Assembly (NCBI RefSeq): GCF_002192455.1
Contig: NZ_CP021744.1
Span: 2,200,001-2,264,000 of the forward strand
DNA: 64,000 nucleotides
DNA from: Streptomyces albireticuli
GTDB taxonomy: Bacteria; Actinomycetota; Actinomycetes; Streptomycetales; Streptomycetaceae
Direction of reading: 5' to 3'
In this document: piece after piece, positions 54,436 through 64,000 of the stretch
Layout: each line of letters starts with the position of its first letter
Position numbering within the stretch: position 1 is the first letter of the stretch
Translations under genes and position numbers: made by a program
Notes under the pieces: model-generated
Told to the model about the DNA's origin: nothing
Seen by the model: the letters and a program-made list of their open reading frames with translations, nothing else
The model's database searches: none

Positions 54436-54975
54436 TCACGGCCGCTCGCGCAGCGGCAGCGGCGCGCCCATCACCACGTACGGGCTCGGCGCGCTGGGGA
54501 AGATCACCGGGCGGGCGAGGTCGCGGTAGCCGAGGCTGCGGTAGAGGGCGCGGGCCGGGCTCTCCATGTCGATGGCGGAGAGGATGCTGCGCGGTTCGGC
54601 CGCGCTCCCGGTGAGGGTGGTGATGAGGGAGCGGCCGATCCCCCGCTTCTGGAAGTCGGGGTGGACGTGCAGCTCGGTGATGACGAAGGCGTTGTCGAGC
54701 CAGCCCTCGGAGCCGGTGGCGCGCAGATACGGTTCGACGACGCCGGACCACCAGTGGGCGCGGTCGTTGGGCATGCCGTAGACGAAGCCGACGAGCCGGC
54801 CGCCCGCCGTGGTGGCCCCGAGGGCCCGCGCGCCCGGTGACGTCAGGTGCCGGAGCACGATGTGGCGCCGTACAGCGATCTCTTCGTCGCTGAGCCCGAA
54901 GGCCAGCGCCTGCACGGCCAGCGCGTCGTCCACCCGCGCGGCGAGGTCGAGGTTCCCGACCGCGATGTCATCCAT
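54436..54975 (-). CDS. GNAT family N-acetyltransferase
   Basis: 179 aa. The acetyl-CoA site is HVHPDFQKRGIGRSLI (motif A, Q/RxxGxG/A) and the C-terminal segment is ARALYRSLGYRDLARPVIFPS. The N-terminal ~60 residues are helical. Substrate cannot be read from the sequence. Lies 71 bp from the proS start, on the same strand. Confidence 0.88.
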   Translation of the reverse strand: MDDIAVGNLDLAARVDDALAVQALAFGLSDEEIAVRRHIVLRHLTSPGARALGATTAGGRLVGFVYGMPNDRAHWWSGVVEPYLRATGSEGWLDNAFVITELHVHPDFQKRGIGRSLITTLTGSAAEPRSILSAIDMESPARALYRSLGYRDLARPVIFPSAPSPYVVMGAPLPLRERP

Positions 54976-55017
54976 GTCCGGAGGCTACCCGGGCGGGGCG
55001 GCCGAGCGGCGGTCCGG

Positions 55018-55863
55018 TCAGAACAGGACGCTCATGAACGCGCCGACTTCCCGGAAGCCGACGCGGCGGTAGGCGGCCCGGGCCGCGGTGTTGTAGTCGT
55101 TCACGTAGAGGCTGGCCACCGGGGAGACCTCGCGCAGGGCGTACCGCAGCACGGCGGCCATGCCGGTCTCGGAGAGGCCGCGGCCGCGGTACTCGGGGGC
55201 GACCCAGACGCCCTGGATCTGGCAGGCGCGGGTGGTGGCGGCGCCGATCTCGGCCTTGAAGACGACCCGGCCGTCCTCGATCCGGGCGAAGGAGCGCCCG
55301 GCGCCGACGAGCTCGGCGACGCGGGCCTGGTAGAGGAGTCCGCCGTCGCCGGCGAGCGGGGAGACGCCGACCTCCTCGGTGAACATCGCCACGCAGGCCG
55401 GCATGATCACGTCCATCTCGTCCTTGCGGATGCGGCGGACGTGCGGGTCGGGCTGGATGTCGGCGGGCATGGCGTGGGTGACCATCAGCGGCTGGTGGGC
55501 GCGGACCTCGCGGGCGGGTCCCCAGTGCGGTTCGAGCAGGGACCACAGCTCGGCGGTGGCCTCGGCCGGGCCGACGATGGAGGAGCAGCGGCGGCCGGCG
55601 CGGCGGGCGCGGTCGGCGAAGGCGCGGACGGCCTCGGGGCCGGCGCAGATGGGGACGAGGTTGGCCCCGGCGTAGCAGAGGGATTCGAGGCGGCCGCCGG
55701 CGTACCAGCCCCACATCTCGCCGCCGAGCCGCCAGGGGTCGAGGCCGGCTACCTGGACACGCGCGGCGACGAAGGCGTTGGCGACGGGTTCGCGGTCGAG
55801 GACGGCGAGGGCGGCGTCGAGTTCACCGGGCTCCAGGACCTTGGTGGTGGTCGTCGTCAACAC
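55018..55863 (-). CDS. GNAT acetyltransferase with DUF4081 N-terminal domain
   Basis: 281 aa from the GTG at 55863 (MLTTTTTKVLEPGELDAALAVLD), with GTGAGG 11 nt upstream; the frame is open to 55941 but homologues that I remember start here. The N-terminal DUF4081 half contains EPVANAFVAARVQVAGLDPWRLGGEMWGWY. The C-terminal GNAT half has GVWVAPEYRGRGLSETGMAAVL and SLYVNDYNTAARAAYRRVGF. Substrate unknown. It follows ispG in the minus-strand direction after the hairpin at 55978-56007. Confidence 0.88.
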   Translation of the reverse strand: MLTTTTTKVLEPGELDAALAVLDREPVANAFVAARVQVAGLDPWRLGGEMWGWYAGGRLESLCYAGANLVPICAGPEAVRAFADRARRAGRRCSSIVGPAEATAELWSLLEPHWGPAREVRAHQPLMVTHAMPADIQPDPHVRRIRKDEMDVIMPACVAMFTEEVGVSPLAGDGGLLYQARVAELVGAGRSFARIEDGRVVFKAEIGAATTRACQIQGVWVAPEYRGRGLSETGMAAVLRYALREVSPVASLYVNDYNTAARAAYRRVGFREVGAFMSVLF

Positions 55864-55977
55864 GTGTGGGTATGCCTCACCGTCGCGGGCCGGTGGCCAT
55901 GGGAACAGGTCTTGGAACTGTACCTCTCCGGGTCCGCGCACACCTCCCCCGTCGAAGGCGGACTCCTCCGGGCACGA

Positions 55978-56007
55978 CGATGCCCCGCCGGTGGGGGCGG
56001 GGCATCG
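55978..56007 (-). terminator. ispG terminator hairpin
   Basis: 12-bp perfect arms (55978-55989 and 55996-56007) with a GGTGGG loop, 39 bp past the ispG stop. Confidence 0.8.
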
Positions 56008-56045
56008 TGATGTCCGGTACGGGCCGGGCGGAGCCGGCGCCGGGC

Positions 56046-57203
56046 TCAGCCGCTGACGCTGATCTCGGGCTCGCCGGAGGCGACGCCGTCCTTCTCCATC
56101 TGCTCGGCCAGCTTGAGGGCCTCCTCGATGAGGGTCTCCACGATCTTGGACTCGGGGACGGTCTTGATGACCTCGCCCTTGACGAAGATCTGGCCCTTGC
56201 CGTTGCCGGAGGCTACGCCGAGGTCGGCCTCACGGGCCTCGCCGGGGCCGTTCACGACGCAGCCCATGACGGCGACGCGCAGCGGCACCTCCATGCCCTC
56301 CAGGCCGGCGGAGACCTGGTCGGCGAGCTTGTAGACGTCGACCTGGGCGCGGCCGCAGGACGGGCAGGAGACGATCTCCAGGCGGCGCTGGCGCAGGCCC
56401 AGGGACTCCAGGATCTGCATGCCGACCTTGATCTCCTCGGCCGGCGGGGCCGACAGGGAGACGCGGATGGTGTCGCCGATGCCCTCGGAGAGCAGCGCGC
56501 CGAACGCCACGGCCGACTTGATCGTGCCCTGGAATGCCGGGCCCGCCTCGGTGACGCCGAGGTGGAGGGGGTAGTCGCACTGGGCGGCGAGCTGGCGGTA
56601 GGCGTTGACCATCACGACCGGGTCGTTGTGCTTGACCGAGATCTTGATGTCGCGGAAGCCGTGCTCCTCGAAGAGGGACGCCTCCCACAGGGCGGACTCG
56701 ACGAGCGCCTCCGGGGTGGCCTTGCCGTACTTGGCCAGCAGGCGGGCGTCGAGGGAGCCGGCGTTGACGCCGATGCGGATCGGGGTACCGGTCTCGCCGG
56801 CGGCCTTCGCGATCTCCTTGACCTTGTCGTCGAACTGCTTGATGTTGCCCGGGTTGACCCGGACCGCGGCGCAGCCGGCGTCGATGGCGGCGAAGACGTA
56901 CTTCGGCTGGAAGTGGATGTCGGCGATCACCGGGATCTGCGACTTCTTCGCGATGACCGGCAGCGCGTCGGCGTCGTCCTGGGTCGGGCAGGCCACGCGG
57001 ACGATCTGGCAGCCGGAGGCGGTGAGCTCGGCGATCTGCTGGAGCGTCGCGCCGATGTCCGAGGTCCGGGTCGTCGTCATCGACTGCACCGACACGGGTG
57101 CGTCGCCTCCGACGGCCACGGAGCCGACCTGGATCTTGCGGCTGACCCTGCGGTCGGCGAGCTTGATCGGAACGGAAGGCATTCCAAGCGAAATCGCAGT
57201 CAT
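56046..57203 (-). CDS. ispG: (E)-4-hydroxy-3-methylbut-2-enyl-diphosphate synthase IspG
   Basis: 385 aa from the ATG at 57203 ([19 protein letters not shown]); the longer open frame to 57398 has no good start. Penultimate enzyme of the MEP isoprenoid pathway, a [4Fe-4S] reductase. Iron-sulfur ligands sit in [13 protein letters not shown] and CVVNGPGEA near the C-terminus; the N-terminal TIM barrel has [14 protein letters not shown] and [13 protein letters not shown]. Two genes upstream, dxr belongs to the same pathway, with rseP between them. Confidence 0.97.
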   Translation of the reverse strand: MTAISLGMPSVPIKLADRRVSRKIQVGSVAVGGDAPVSVQSMTTTRTSDIGATLQQIAELTASGCQIVRVACPTQDDADALPVIAKKSQIPVIADIHFQPKYVFAAIDAGCAAVRVNPGNIKQFDDKVKEIAKAAGETGTPIRIGVNAGSLDARLLAKYGKATPEALVESALWEASLFEEHGFRDIKISVKHNDPVVMVNAYRQLAAQCDYPLHLGVTEAGPAFQGTIKSAVAFGALLSEGIGDTIRVSLSAPPAEEIKVGMQILESLGLRQRRLEIVSCPSCGRAQVDVYKLADQVSAGLEGMEVPLRVAVMGCVVNGPGEAREADLGVASGNGKGQIFVKGEVIKTVPESKIVETLIEEALKLAEQMEKDGVASGEPEISVSG

Positions 57204-57390
57204 CTGGCGAGCAACCCCAAGGTGTGAATCAAGGTCCCGAGATCGGCGGGCTCCGGCCTTCGAGGTTACGGCACCGGGCCCCTTCGGGGCACATTGCGGG
57301 CCGGGGCCGGGCTGGGCCAAGGCGTGTCCGGCGGGCCTTCGACTGCGGCCCCGTCGTCGCCGCCTACGGCGGCCGGCGCCCTGCGGGCGC

Positions 57391-57440
57391 GTCCTCAAGC
57401 GCCGGACGGGCTGATATCAGCCCGTCCGGCGCTTGAGGAC
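57391..57440. repeat. 50-bp perfect palindrome made of two head-on copies of the intergenic repeat
   Basis: 57391-57415 is exactly the reverse complement of 57416-57440, centred on CTGATATCAG. Each arm holds CCTCAAGCGCCGGACGGGCTG, split here as CCTCAAGCGCCGG and ACGGGCTG, the core seen in the copies at 37497 and 52525. It lies between the rseP stop (57525) and the ispG start, so it can also act as terminator. Confidence 0.85.
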
Positions 57441-57524
57441 ACAGCACAGCAGCCCGTCGGGGGAGAGCGAGGACACCGCCGCGCAGCGGTGGTGCACCCC
57501 CACCCGCGCCCCGCCGGCAAGGCG

Positions 57525-58826
57525 CTACGTGAGCCGCACCGGGTTCACCACGTCCGCGATCAGGACCAGCAGCGTGAAGCAGATGAAGATGCCGGCCACC
57601 ACATAGGCGACGGGCATCAGCTTCGCCACGTCGAACGGGCCCGGGTCGGGGCGGCGGAAGACCTTGGCGAAGGCCCGCCGCACCGACTCCCACAGCGCTC
57701 CCGCGATGTGTCCGCCGTCCAGCGGCAGCAGCGGCAGCATGTTGAACAGGAACAGGGAGAGGTTGAAGCCCGCGACCAGGAAGAGCATGGTCGCGATCTG
57801 CTGCGACGGCGGGATGTCGAGGTTGAAGACCTCGCCGCCGACGCGGGCGGCGCCGACCACGCCCATCGGGGAGTCCGCCTTGCGCTCGCCGCCGTCGAAG
57901 GCCGCGTTCCACAGGTCGGGGATCTTGCTGGGCAGGGCGATCAGCGATTCCACGCCGGACTGGACCATGTCACCCATACGGTCGACCGACTGCCCGAAGG
58001 ACTGGGGCACGACGCCGGTGGCCGGGGTGAAGCCCAGGAAGCCCGCGGTGACGTACTCGCCCTTGAGGGGGGTGCCCTTGCCGTCGTACTTCTGGACCTG
58101 GTTGGAGATCAGGTTCGCGTGGAGGGTCTTGCGGGTGCCGTCCCGCTCGACGGTGAGGGTGGCCGGGCCGGTGGTGCGGCGGATGTCCTTCTGGAGGGTG
58201 GACCAGTCGTCGACCTTGTGGCCGTTGAAGGCGACGATCTTGTCGCGCGGCTGGAGTCCGGCGGCTTTGGCCGGGGAGTCCTTGGCGCCCGGGGAGCACT
58301 TGTCCGTCTTGTCCGTGGCCTTGACCACACAGTCCGAGACCGTGGAGACCTGGGTCGTCTGTGTGTTGATGCCGAAGGACATCATCACGCCGAGGAAGAT
58401 CACCACGGCCAGGACCAGGTTCATGAACGGTCCGGCGAACATCACGATCACGCGCTTCCACGGCTTGCGCGTGTAGAAGAGCCGGGACTCGTCGCCGGGC
58501 TGGAGCTCCTCGAAGGCCGCCGAGCGGGCGTCCTCGATCATGCCCCGCCAGGGCGAGGTGGAGCGTGCGGCGATCTTCCCGTCCGCGCCGGGCGGGAACA
58601 TGCCGATCATGCGGATGTAGCCGCCGAGCGGGATGGCCTTGATGCCGTACTCGGTGTCGCCCTTGCGCCGCGAGAACAGCGTCGGCCCGAAGCCGACCAT
58701 GTACTGCGGCACCCGGATGCCGAAGAGCTTCGCGGTGGACAGGTGTCCCAGTTCGTGCCAGGCGATCGAGAAGAGCAGGCCCACCACGAAGACGACTATC
58801 CCGAGGACCGTCATCAGTGTTGTCAT
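57525..58826 (-). CDS. rseP: Site-2 (RseP-type) membrane zinc metalloprotease
   Basis: 433 aa. Intramembrane protease of the M50 family. Helix 1 carries HELGH ([17 protein letters not shown]), and the second metal-ligand motif is [17 protein letters not shown] domain sits between ([28 protein letters not shown]). An extra extracytoplasmic stretch with two Cys ([17 protein letters not shown]) precedes the PDZ. About four membrane helices. Its substrates would be anti-sigma factors or remnant signal peptides, by family. Its start overlaps the dxr stop (ATGA). Situated between dxr and ispG as in other actinobacteria. Confidence 0.95.
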   Translation of the reverse strand: MTTLMTVLGIVVFVVGLLFSIAWHELGHLSTAKLFGIRVPQYMVGFGPTLFSRRKGDTEYGIKAIPLGGYIRMIGMFPPGADGKIAARSTSPWRGMIEDARSAAFEELQPGDESRLFYTRKPWKRVIVMFAGPFMNLVLAVVIFLGVMMSFGINTQTTQVSTVSDCVVKATDKTDKCSPGAKDSPAKAAGLQPRDKIVAFNGHKVDDWSTLQKDIRRTTGPATLTVERDGTRKTLHANLISNQVQKYDGKGTPLKGEYVTAGFLGFTPATGVVPQSFGQSVDRMGDMVQSGVESLIALPSKIPDLWNAAFDGGERKADSPMGVVGAARVGGEVFNLDIPPSQQIATMLFLVAGFNLSLFLFNMLPLLPLDGGHIAGALWESVRRAFAKVFRRPDPGPFDVAKLMPVAYVVAGIFICFTLLVLIADVVNPVRLT

Positions 58827-60103
58827 GCGCGGGCCTCCGAGGTTGTCTTCACCGTACGGGCCGCCTTGCGGGCGGCCAGTTCACGGGCCCGGGCGCGGGC
58901 CCAGGTCTCCGCTTGCAGGACGTCCGGGACCGTCAGCCGGGTTCCCGAGGCGGGGGTGCCGTGTTCCGCCACCACCTCGGCGACGGTATCGACAATCCCA
59001 TTGAACGGCAGCGCGCCCGCCAGGAAGGCGTCGACGCACTCCTCGTTGGCCGCGTTGAAGACGGCGGGCGCCGTGCCGCCGAGGCCGCCGACGTGCCGGG
59101 CGAGGCCGACCGAGGGGAAGGCCTCCTCGTCGAGCGGGAAGAACTCCCAGGTGGAGGCCTTGGACCAGTCGAAGGCCGGGGCCGCGTCCGGGATCCGCTC
59201 GGGCCAGCCGAGGCCGATGGCGATGGGGCCGCGCATGTCCGGCGGGGTCGCCTGGGCGAGCGTGGAGCCGTCCGTGAACTCCACCATCGAGTGGACGTAG
59301 GACTGCGGGTGGACGACGACCTCGATGCGGTCGAAGGGGATGTCGTAGAGCAGGTGCGCCTCGATCACCTCCAGGCCCTTGTTGACCAGGGTGGCCGAGT
59401 TGATCGTGATCACCGGGCCCATGGACCAGGTCGGGTGCGCGAGGGCGTCCGAAGGGGTGACGGAGGCCAGCTCCGCCTTCGTCCGGCCGCGGAAGGGGCC
59501 GCCCGAGGCGGTGACGACCAGCTTGCGGACCTCGGCGCGGGTGCCGCCGAGCAGGGCCTGGAAGAGCGCGGCGTGCTCGGAGTCGACCGGGATGATCTGC
59601 CCGGGCTTGGCCAGCGCCTTGACCAGCGGGCCGCCGACGATCAGCGACTCCTTGTTGGCCAGCGCCAGGGTGCGGCCCGCCTCCAGGGCGGCGAGGGTCG
59701 GCGCGAGGCCGATGGAGCCGGTGATGCCGTTGAGGACGGTGTGGCACTCGCTGCGGGCGAGCTCGGTGGCCGCCTCGGGGCCCGCGAGGATCTCGGGCAG
59801 CGGCTCGGTCCCGTACTGCGCGGCCAGCGCCTCGCGCAGCGCGGGCACCTTGTCGGCCTGCGCGACGGCGACGGCGCGGACCCGCAGCCGGCGGGCCTGC
59901 TCGGCCAGGAGCCCCACCCGGCCGCCGGCGGCGGACAGGGCCGTCACCGTGAAGCGGCCGGGGTTGCGGAGCACGAGGTCGATGGCCTGGGTGCCGATCG
60001 AGCCGGTCGAGCCGAGGATCACGATCTCGCGCGGCGCCCCGGGGGCGGTGGGGGCGGAGTAGCGCAGATGCGGGTCAGCGAGGGAGTCCGTCATGGGCTC
60101 CAT
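58823..60103 (-). CDS. dxr: 1-deoxy-D-xylulose 5-phosphate reductoisomerase
   Basis: 426 aa from the ATG at 60103 ([16 protein letters not shown]), with GGGAAG 8 nt upstream; ATG 60094 (MTDSLADP) is an alternative. NADPH site [15 protein letters not shown], active-site region [38 protein letters not shown] and [12 protein letters not shown]. Second step of the MEP pathway and target of fosmidomycin. It is coupled to rseP by a 4-bp overlap, and ispG follows. Confidence 0.97.
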   Translation of the reverse strand: MEPMTDSLADPHLRYSAPTAPGAPREIVILGSTGSIGTQAIDLVLRNPGRFTVTALSAAGGRVGLLAEQARRLRVRAVAVAQADKVPALREALAAQYGTEPLPEILAGPEAATELARSECHTVLNGITGSIGLAPTLAALEAGRTLALANKESLIVGGPLVKALAKPGQIIPVDSEHAALFQALLGGTRAEVRKLVVTASGGPFRGRTKAELASVTPSDALAHPTWSMGPVITINSATLVNKGLEVIEAHLLYDIPFDRIEVVVHPQSYVHSMVEFTDGSTLAQATPPDMRGPIAIGLGWPERIPDAAPAFDWSKASTWEFFPLDEEAFPSVGLARHVGGLGGTAPAVFNAANEECVDAFLAGALPFNGIVDTVAEVVAEHGTPASGTRLTVPDVLQAETWARARARELAARKAARTVKTTSEARA

Positions 60104-60213
60104 TGTTACGTCTTCCCGCCGGTGGGCGGACAGGGATCCCCCCGCCCGCCCCCGTGGCGGAACATTTGCGTCCGGCGGGCGCCCCGGTCTGGTAGCGGGT
60201 CGCCCGCCGGGTC

Positions 60214-62148
60214 TCAGCGGATGGGCCGGTGGACGTTGTCGGTGGTGGCGGGGCCGGGGGTGGCGTCCGCGATCCAGGGGCCGTCGCCGCTGGGGTCGAC
60301 GATGCCGGCCTCCAGCCATTCGTACGATCCCGCGAGCACGCCGGAGACGAGCTTGCGGTCGAGGTCGTCGGTGTTGGTCCACAGCCGCCCGAAGAGCTCC
60401 TCGACGCGGATCCTGGCCTGCCGGCAGAAGACGTCGGCCAGCTCGTAGGCCTCGCGGCCGTGGGTGCCCTCGGTGCGCAGCCGCTCGGCGCGGACGCAGG
60501 CGGCGCTCATGGCGAAGAGCTCGGCCCCGATGTCGACGACGCGGCCGAGGAAGCCCTGCTTGGTCTCCATCCGGCCCTGCCAGCGCGACATGGCGTAGAA
60601 GGTCGAGCGGGCGAGCTTGCGCGAGGAGCGCTCGACGTACCGCAGGTGGCCGGCCAGGTCGCGGTGGCCGGCCGGGTGGAACTCGGTGTACGTGGTGGGC
60701 AGCTGCCCGGGGCCCGCCACCAGCTTGGGCAGCCAGCGGGCGTAGAAGCCGCCGGCGCGGGCTCCGGCGCGGGCCTTGTCGCCGAGGGACTTCTCGGGGT
60801 CGATGAGGTCGCCGGCGACCGAGAGGTGGGCGTCGACGGCCTCGCGGGCGATGAGCAGGTGCATGATCTCGGTGGAGCCCTCGAAGATGCGGTTGATGCG
60901 GGAGTCGCGCAGCATCTGCTCGGCGGGGACGGCGCGCTCGCCGCGGGCGGCCAGCGAGGCGGCGCTCTCGTAGCCCCGGCCGCCGCGGATCTGGACCAGC
61001 TCGTCCATCATCAGCCAGGCCATCTCGCTGGAGTACAGCTTGGCGAGGGCGGCCTCGATGCGGATGTCGTTGCGGTTCTCGTCGGCCATCTGGCCGGAGA
61101 GGTCGAGGACCGCCTCCAGCGCGAAGGTCGTCGCGGCGATGAAGGAGATCTTGGCGCCGACGGCCTCGTGCTCGGCGATCGACTTGCCCCACTGCTCGCG
61201 CGCCTCCGACCACTCGCGGGCGATCTTCAGCGCCCACTTGCCGCCGGCGACGCACATGGCGGGGATGGACAGGCGGCCGGTGTTGAGCGTGGTCAGGGCG
61301 ATCTTCAGGCCGGCGCCCTCGGGGCCGATGCGGTGCGCGGCGGGGACGCGGACCCGGTGGAAGCGGGTGACGCCGTTCTCGATGCCGCGCAGGCCCATGA
61401 AGGCGTTGCGGTGCTCGACGGTGACGCCCTCGGCGGCGGCCTCGACGACGAAGGCCGTGATGCCGCCCTTGTGGCCCTCGCTCCTGGGCACCCTGGCCAT
61501 CACGACGAGCAGGTCGGCGACGACGCCGTTGGTGGTCCAGAGCTTGACGCCGTCCAGGATGTAGTCGTCGCCGTCGGGGACGGCGGAGGTGGCGAGCCGG
61601 GCGGGGTCGGAGCCCACGTCCGGCTCGGTGAGCAGGAAGGCCGTGATGTCGGTGCGGGCGCAGCGCGGCAGGAAGGTGTCCTTCTGCTCCTGGGTGCCGA
61701 AGAGCTTCAGCGGCTGGGGGACGCCGATGGACTGGTGGGCGGAGAGCAGGGCGCCGACGGCGGGGCTGACGGAGCCGACCAGGGCGAGGGCCTTGTTGTA
61801 GTAGACCGAGGTGAGGCCCAGCCCGCCGTACTTGGTGTCGATCTTCATGCCGAGGGCGCCGAGCTCCTTGAGCCCGTTGACCGTCTCGTCCGGGATCTTC
61901 GCCTCGCGCTCGATGCGGGCGCCGTCGATGCGGGTCTCGCAGAAGTCGCGGAGCTTGGTGAGGAACTCCTCGCCGCGCCGGACGTCCTCCGGCACGGGCG
62001 TGGGATGCGGGTGGATCAGGTCGAGGCGGAACCGGCCGAGGAAGAGTTCCTTGGCGAAACTGGGCTTCTTCCAGTCCTGTTCCCGGGCCGCTTCGGCGAC
62101 CTGGCGTGCTTCGCGTTCGGAGACCGGTCGTACGGATGGTGCGGTCAT
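60214..62148 (-). CDS. Acyl-CoA dehydrogenase (FadE-like)
   Basis: 644 aa. FAD-dependent dehydrogenase of acyl-CoA beta-oxidation, in the long form with a C-terminal extension of ~190 residues like VLCAD/FadE5-type enzymes. Signatures: [20 protein letters not shown] (FAD/substrate), [17 protein letters not shown], and the C-terminal [26 protein letters not shown] with the base Glu in RIFEGSTE. The tail part ([21 protein letters not shown]) is a second helical block. Its exact chain length preference cannot be read. Confidence 0.93.
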   Translation of the reverse strand: MTAPSVRPVSEREARQVAEAAREQDWKKPSFAKELFLGRFRLDLIHPHPTPVPEDVRRGEEFLTKLRDFCETRIDGARIEREAKIPDETVNGLKELGALGMKIDTKYGGLGLTSVYYNKALALVGSVSPAVGALLSAHQSIGVPQPLKLFGTQEQKDTFLPRCARTDITAFLLTEPDVGSDPARLATSAVPDGDDYILDGVKLWTTNGVVADLLVVMARVPRSEGHKGGITAFVVEAAAEGVTVEHRNAFMGLRGIENGVTRFHRVRVPAAHRIGPEGAGLKIALTTLNTGRLSIPAMCVAGGKWALKIAREWSEAREQWGKSIAEHEAVGAKISFIAATTFALEAVLDLSGQMADENRNDIRIEAALAKLYSSEMAWLMMDELVQIRGGRGYESAASLAARGERAVPAEQMLRDSRINRIFEGSTEIMHLLIAREAVDAHLSVAGDLIDPEKSLGDKARAGARAGGFYARWLPKLVAGPGQLPTTYTEFHPAGHRDLAGHLRYVERSSRKLARSTFYAMSRWQGRMETKQGFLGRVVDIGAELFAMSAACVRAERLRTEGTHGREAYELADVFCRQARIRVEELFGRLWTNTDDLDRKLVSGVLAGSYEWLEAGIVDPSGDGPWIADATPGPATTDNVHRPIR

Positions 62149-62252
62149 CAGGCACCTCGCCGCGTGAGTCGGGGCCGTCCCGGTCGGCTACCGACCGGTG
62201 CTACTCGACCGTATCTACCCGATTCGACGTACCTCTACCAGTCCTCGCGCAA

Positions 62253-62292
62253 CGATCCGGACCCTCACCCGGGCGGGTGAGGGTCCGGATCG
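62253..62292 (-). terminator. Terminator of the reductase gene
   Basis: 18-bp perfect arms (62253-62270 and 62275-62292) with a GGGC loop, 15 bp past the stop at 62307. Confidence 0.85.
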
Positions 62293-62306
62293 CGGGCCCC
62301 CGGGCG

Positions 62307-63269
62307 TCAGTCGACGGAGAGGACGATCTTGCCGGTGGTGCGGCCGGTCTCGCCCATCCGGTGGGCCTCGGCCGCCTCGGCCAGCGGCAGGACGGCGGCG
62401 ACCTCGGTCCGCAGCCGGCCGGACTCGACGAGCTCGGCGATGCCGCGCAGGCCGCCGAGGTCGGGCTCGACCATGATGCGGGCGGCGCGCAGGCCGCGCT
62501 CACGGGCCTCCGTGAGCACCGGCTCGGCCAGGGGCAGCAGGGAGACGAGGGTGCCGCCGGGACGCAGGGTGCGCAGGGAGCGGGCGGGGTAGTCGCCGCC
62601 GATGGCCTCCAGGACGACGTCGACGTCGCGCACGGCCTCGGCGAAGTCCCGCTCGCGGTAGTCGATCAGCTCGTCGGCGCCCAGGCCGCGCAGGAAGTCG
62701 TGCTTGGCGGTGCTCGCCGTGCCGATGACGTACGCGCCGCGGGCCTTGGCGATCTGCACGGCCAGGTGGCCGACCCCGCCGGCCGCCGCGTGGACCAGGA
62801 CGCGCTGTCCCTCGCCCACCCCGGCCGTGTCGACGAGCGCCTGCCAGGCCGTCAGCGCGGCCAGCGGCAGGGCCGCGGCCCGGACGTGGTCGAGGCCGCG
62901 CGGCCGGGGCGCGAAGTGCCGGGCGGGCGCCGTGACGTACTGGGCGTACGCGCCGGCCGGGTGCGGGAAGCGGGGCATGCCGTAGACCTCGTCGCCCACG
63001 GCGTGGACGGTCACGCCGTCCCCGACCGCCTCGACCGTGCCGGAGACGTCGTAGCCGAGGCCGAACGGCGGGGTCTGGCCGGTGTAGTAGAAGCCGCGGG
63101 CCCGGGTCTTCCAGTCGACCGGGTTGACCCCGGCGGCGCGCACCCGCACCAGGACCTCGCCCACGTTGGGCTCGGGCCGGTCGGTCTCGACCAGCTCCAG
63201 CACCTCGGGGCCGCCCGCGGTCTCCTGCCGGACGGCGAGCATGCGGGCGGGGGTGGTGGCGTCGTTCAT
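62307..63269 (-). CDS. Zinc-free NADPH-dependent quinone reductase-like (MDR superfamily) oxidoreductase
   Basis: 320 aa. GroES-like N-terminal domain (VGEVLVRVRAAGVNPVDWKTRARGF) and Rossmann domain with VLVHAAAGGVGHLAVQIAKARGAYVIGTAS. Cys/His zinc ligands of alcohol dehydrogenases are missing, as in quinone reductases. The C-terminal ETGRTTGKIVLSVD is family-typical. Substrate not determinable. A monocistronic gene bounded by hairpins. Confidence 0.92.
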   Translation of the reverse strand: MNDATTPARMLAVRQETAGGPEVLELVETDRPEPNVGEVLVRVRAAGVNPVDWKTRARGFYYTGQTPPFGLGYDVSGTVEAVGDGVTVHAVGDEVYGMPRFPHPAGAYAQYVTAPARHFAPRPRGLDHVRAAALPLAALTAWQALVDTAGVGEGQRVLVHAAAGGVGHLAVQIAKARGAYVIGTASTAKHDFLRGLGADELIDYRERDFAEAVRDVDVVLEAIGGDYPARSLRTLRPGGTLVSLLPLAEPVLTEARERGLRAARIMVEPDLGGLRGIAELVESGRLRTEVAAVLPLAEAAEAHRMGETGRTTGKIVLSVD

Positions 63270-63400
63270 GAGGGGGCTCCTTGCGGTCGGACCGTTCTAC
63301 GGCCTCCAGATTTCCCGAGGCGGCGACGGGCGACGAGCGGCCTGACTGTCATGATGCGCAAGGATCGGGCCACGGGGCCGGCGGGCGGGGCGTGACATAC

Positions 63401-63445
63401 GGACGGCCGGACCGGCACCCACCCGTGGTGCCGGTCCGGCCGTCC
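63401..63445 (-). terminator. Terminator of the aldehyde dehydrogenase gene
   Basis: 19-bp perfect arms (63401-63419 and 63427-63445) with a 7-nt loop, just after the stop at 63483. Confidence 0.85.
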
Positions 63446-63482
63446 TGTCCGTACCCCGCGCCGTCCCGCGCGGGTCCTGTGG

Positions 63483-64000
63483 CTAGAGCGCCAGGCCCGA
63501 CAGGACCAGCACCCGCTCGTAGGTGTAGTCGTCCATCGCGTAGCGGACGCCCTCGCGGCCGACGCCGGACTGCTTGGCACCGCCGTAAGGCATCTGGTCG
63601 GCGCGGTAGGACGGCACGTCGCCGATGATCACGCCGCCGGTCTCCAGCGCGCGGTGGGCGCGGAAGGCGGTCTGGAGGTCATGCGTGAAGACGCCCGCCT
63701 GGAGACCGTAAGGCGAGTCGTTGACGGCGGCGAAGGCGGCGGCCTCGCCGTCCACCCGGGAGAGGGTGAGGACCGGTCCGAAGACCTCCTCGCACGCGAG
63801 GGTCACGTCCGCCGGGAGGTCCGCGAGGACGGTCGGGGCGTACGTGGCGCCCTCGCGCTTGCCGCCCGCGAGGAGCGTGGCACCGGCGGCGACCGCCTCG
63901 TCCACCCAGGACTCGACGCGCTTGGCGGCGTCCTCGCTGACCAGCGGGCCGACGTCGGTGGCCGCGTCGGACGGGTCACCGGTGACCTGTGCCTCGACGG
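63483..64000 (-). CDS. Aldehyde dehydrogenase family protein, C-terminal part (5' end off the window)
   Basis: About 172 codons of the C-terminal end remain. Segments VGPLVSEDAAKRVESWVDEAVAAGATLLAGG, ACEEVFGPVLTLSRVDGEAAAFAAVNDSPYGLQAGVFT, and MPYGGAKQSGVGREGVRYAMDDYTYERVLVL are the aldehyde dehydrogenase end, including the EEVFGPV glutamate that contacts NAD. The nucleophile Cys would lie upstream of the window. NAD(P)-dependent oxidation of an unknown aldehyde. Confidence 0.93.
   Translation of the reverse strand, partial: VEAQVTGDPSDAATDVGPLVSEDAAKRVESWVDEAVAAGATLLAGGKREGATYAPTVLADLPADVTLACEEVFGPVLTLSRVDGEAAAFAAVNDSPYGLQAGVFTHDLQTAFRAHRALETGGVIIGDVPSYRADQMPYGGAKQSGVGREGVRYAMDDYTYERVLVLSGLAL

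Noticed and set aside
58823..62155. Single open frame of about 1110 codons spanning the acyl-CoA dehydrogenase and dxr regions
   Set aside because: High G+C keeps the shadow frame open. The Arg/Pro-rich upstream translation is the wrong frame of the dehydrogenase gene; only the dxr part is a real protein.

Overview
The window is chromosomal DNA from a Streptomyces species or a very close relative. Evidence: very high G+C with strong G/C third-codon bias, frequent GTG/TTG starts, a GPSI-type pnp, a Gly/Pro-rich IF2, DUF397/XRE pairs, and a gene order I remember from the core chromosome of S. coelicolor (roughly SCO5694 to SCO5745, in reverse). That synteny comes from memory, not from a search.

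Layout. Positions 1-9,000 hold housekeeping genes, mostly on the minus strand: the start of RNase J (rnj), dapA, thyX, two small membrane-protein genes on the plus strand, a TPR-like membrane protein, dapB, an M16 peptidase gene broken by a one-base frameshift, pnp and rpsO. Positions 9,100-37,400 are a type VII (ESX/WXG100) secretion locus: eccD and eccC diverge at the left. An accessory block follows. It has two copies of a substrate module (small protein + large WXG-headed protein + dissimilar membrane/secreted protein) and a divergent regulatory cassette (DUF397, XRE regulator, HATPase, second DUF397 at the position of bldB). Next is a minus-strand operon PE-like / PPE-like / mycosin / esxB / esxA, then mycosin 2 with eccB on the minus strand, then eccE, a conserved ESX-associated protein and an EspI-like MinD ATPase on the plus strand. 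Positions 37,600-50,300 are the ribF / protease-NTPase / truB / rbfA / ylxP / infB / ylxR / nusA / rimP translation block, read right to left. Positions 50,400-64,000 hold a Tat lipoprotein plus a ferritin-like protein, an APH(6)-like protein lacking kinase residues, proS, two acetyltransferases, the MEP-pathway genes ispG and dxr flanking the site-2 protease rseP, an acyl-CoA dehydrogenase, a zinc-free alcohol-dehydrogenase-family reductase and the 3' part of an aldehyde dehydrogenase gene.

How the genes fit together. EccB, EccC, EccD and EccE should form the membrane channel and motor, the two mycosins its protease partners, EsxA/EsxB the small paired substrates, and the PE-like, PPE-like and large WXG-headed proteins probable substrates or partners. 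The DUF397/XRE/HATPase cassette is of the type that controls Streptomyces development. Its insertion in the ESX locus is consistent with reported links between EsxAB and sporulation.

The best candidates for something undescribed are: (1) the duplicated ESX substrate module, with near-identical N-terminal halves, divergent C-terminal halves, different downstream partners and a shared 32-bp leader element; (2) a mycosin with a charged helix of about 45 residues between its catalytic Asp and His, and a start region built of 9-bp ATG-containing repeats; (3) a protease-like/NTPase protein with Thr for the catalytic Ser and Arg for the P-loop Lys; (4) an APH(6)-like pseudokinase. Long perfect palindromes and an interspersed intergenic repeat are also present.
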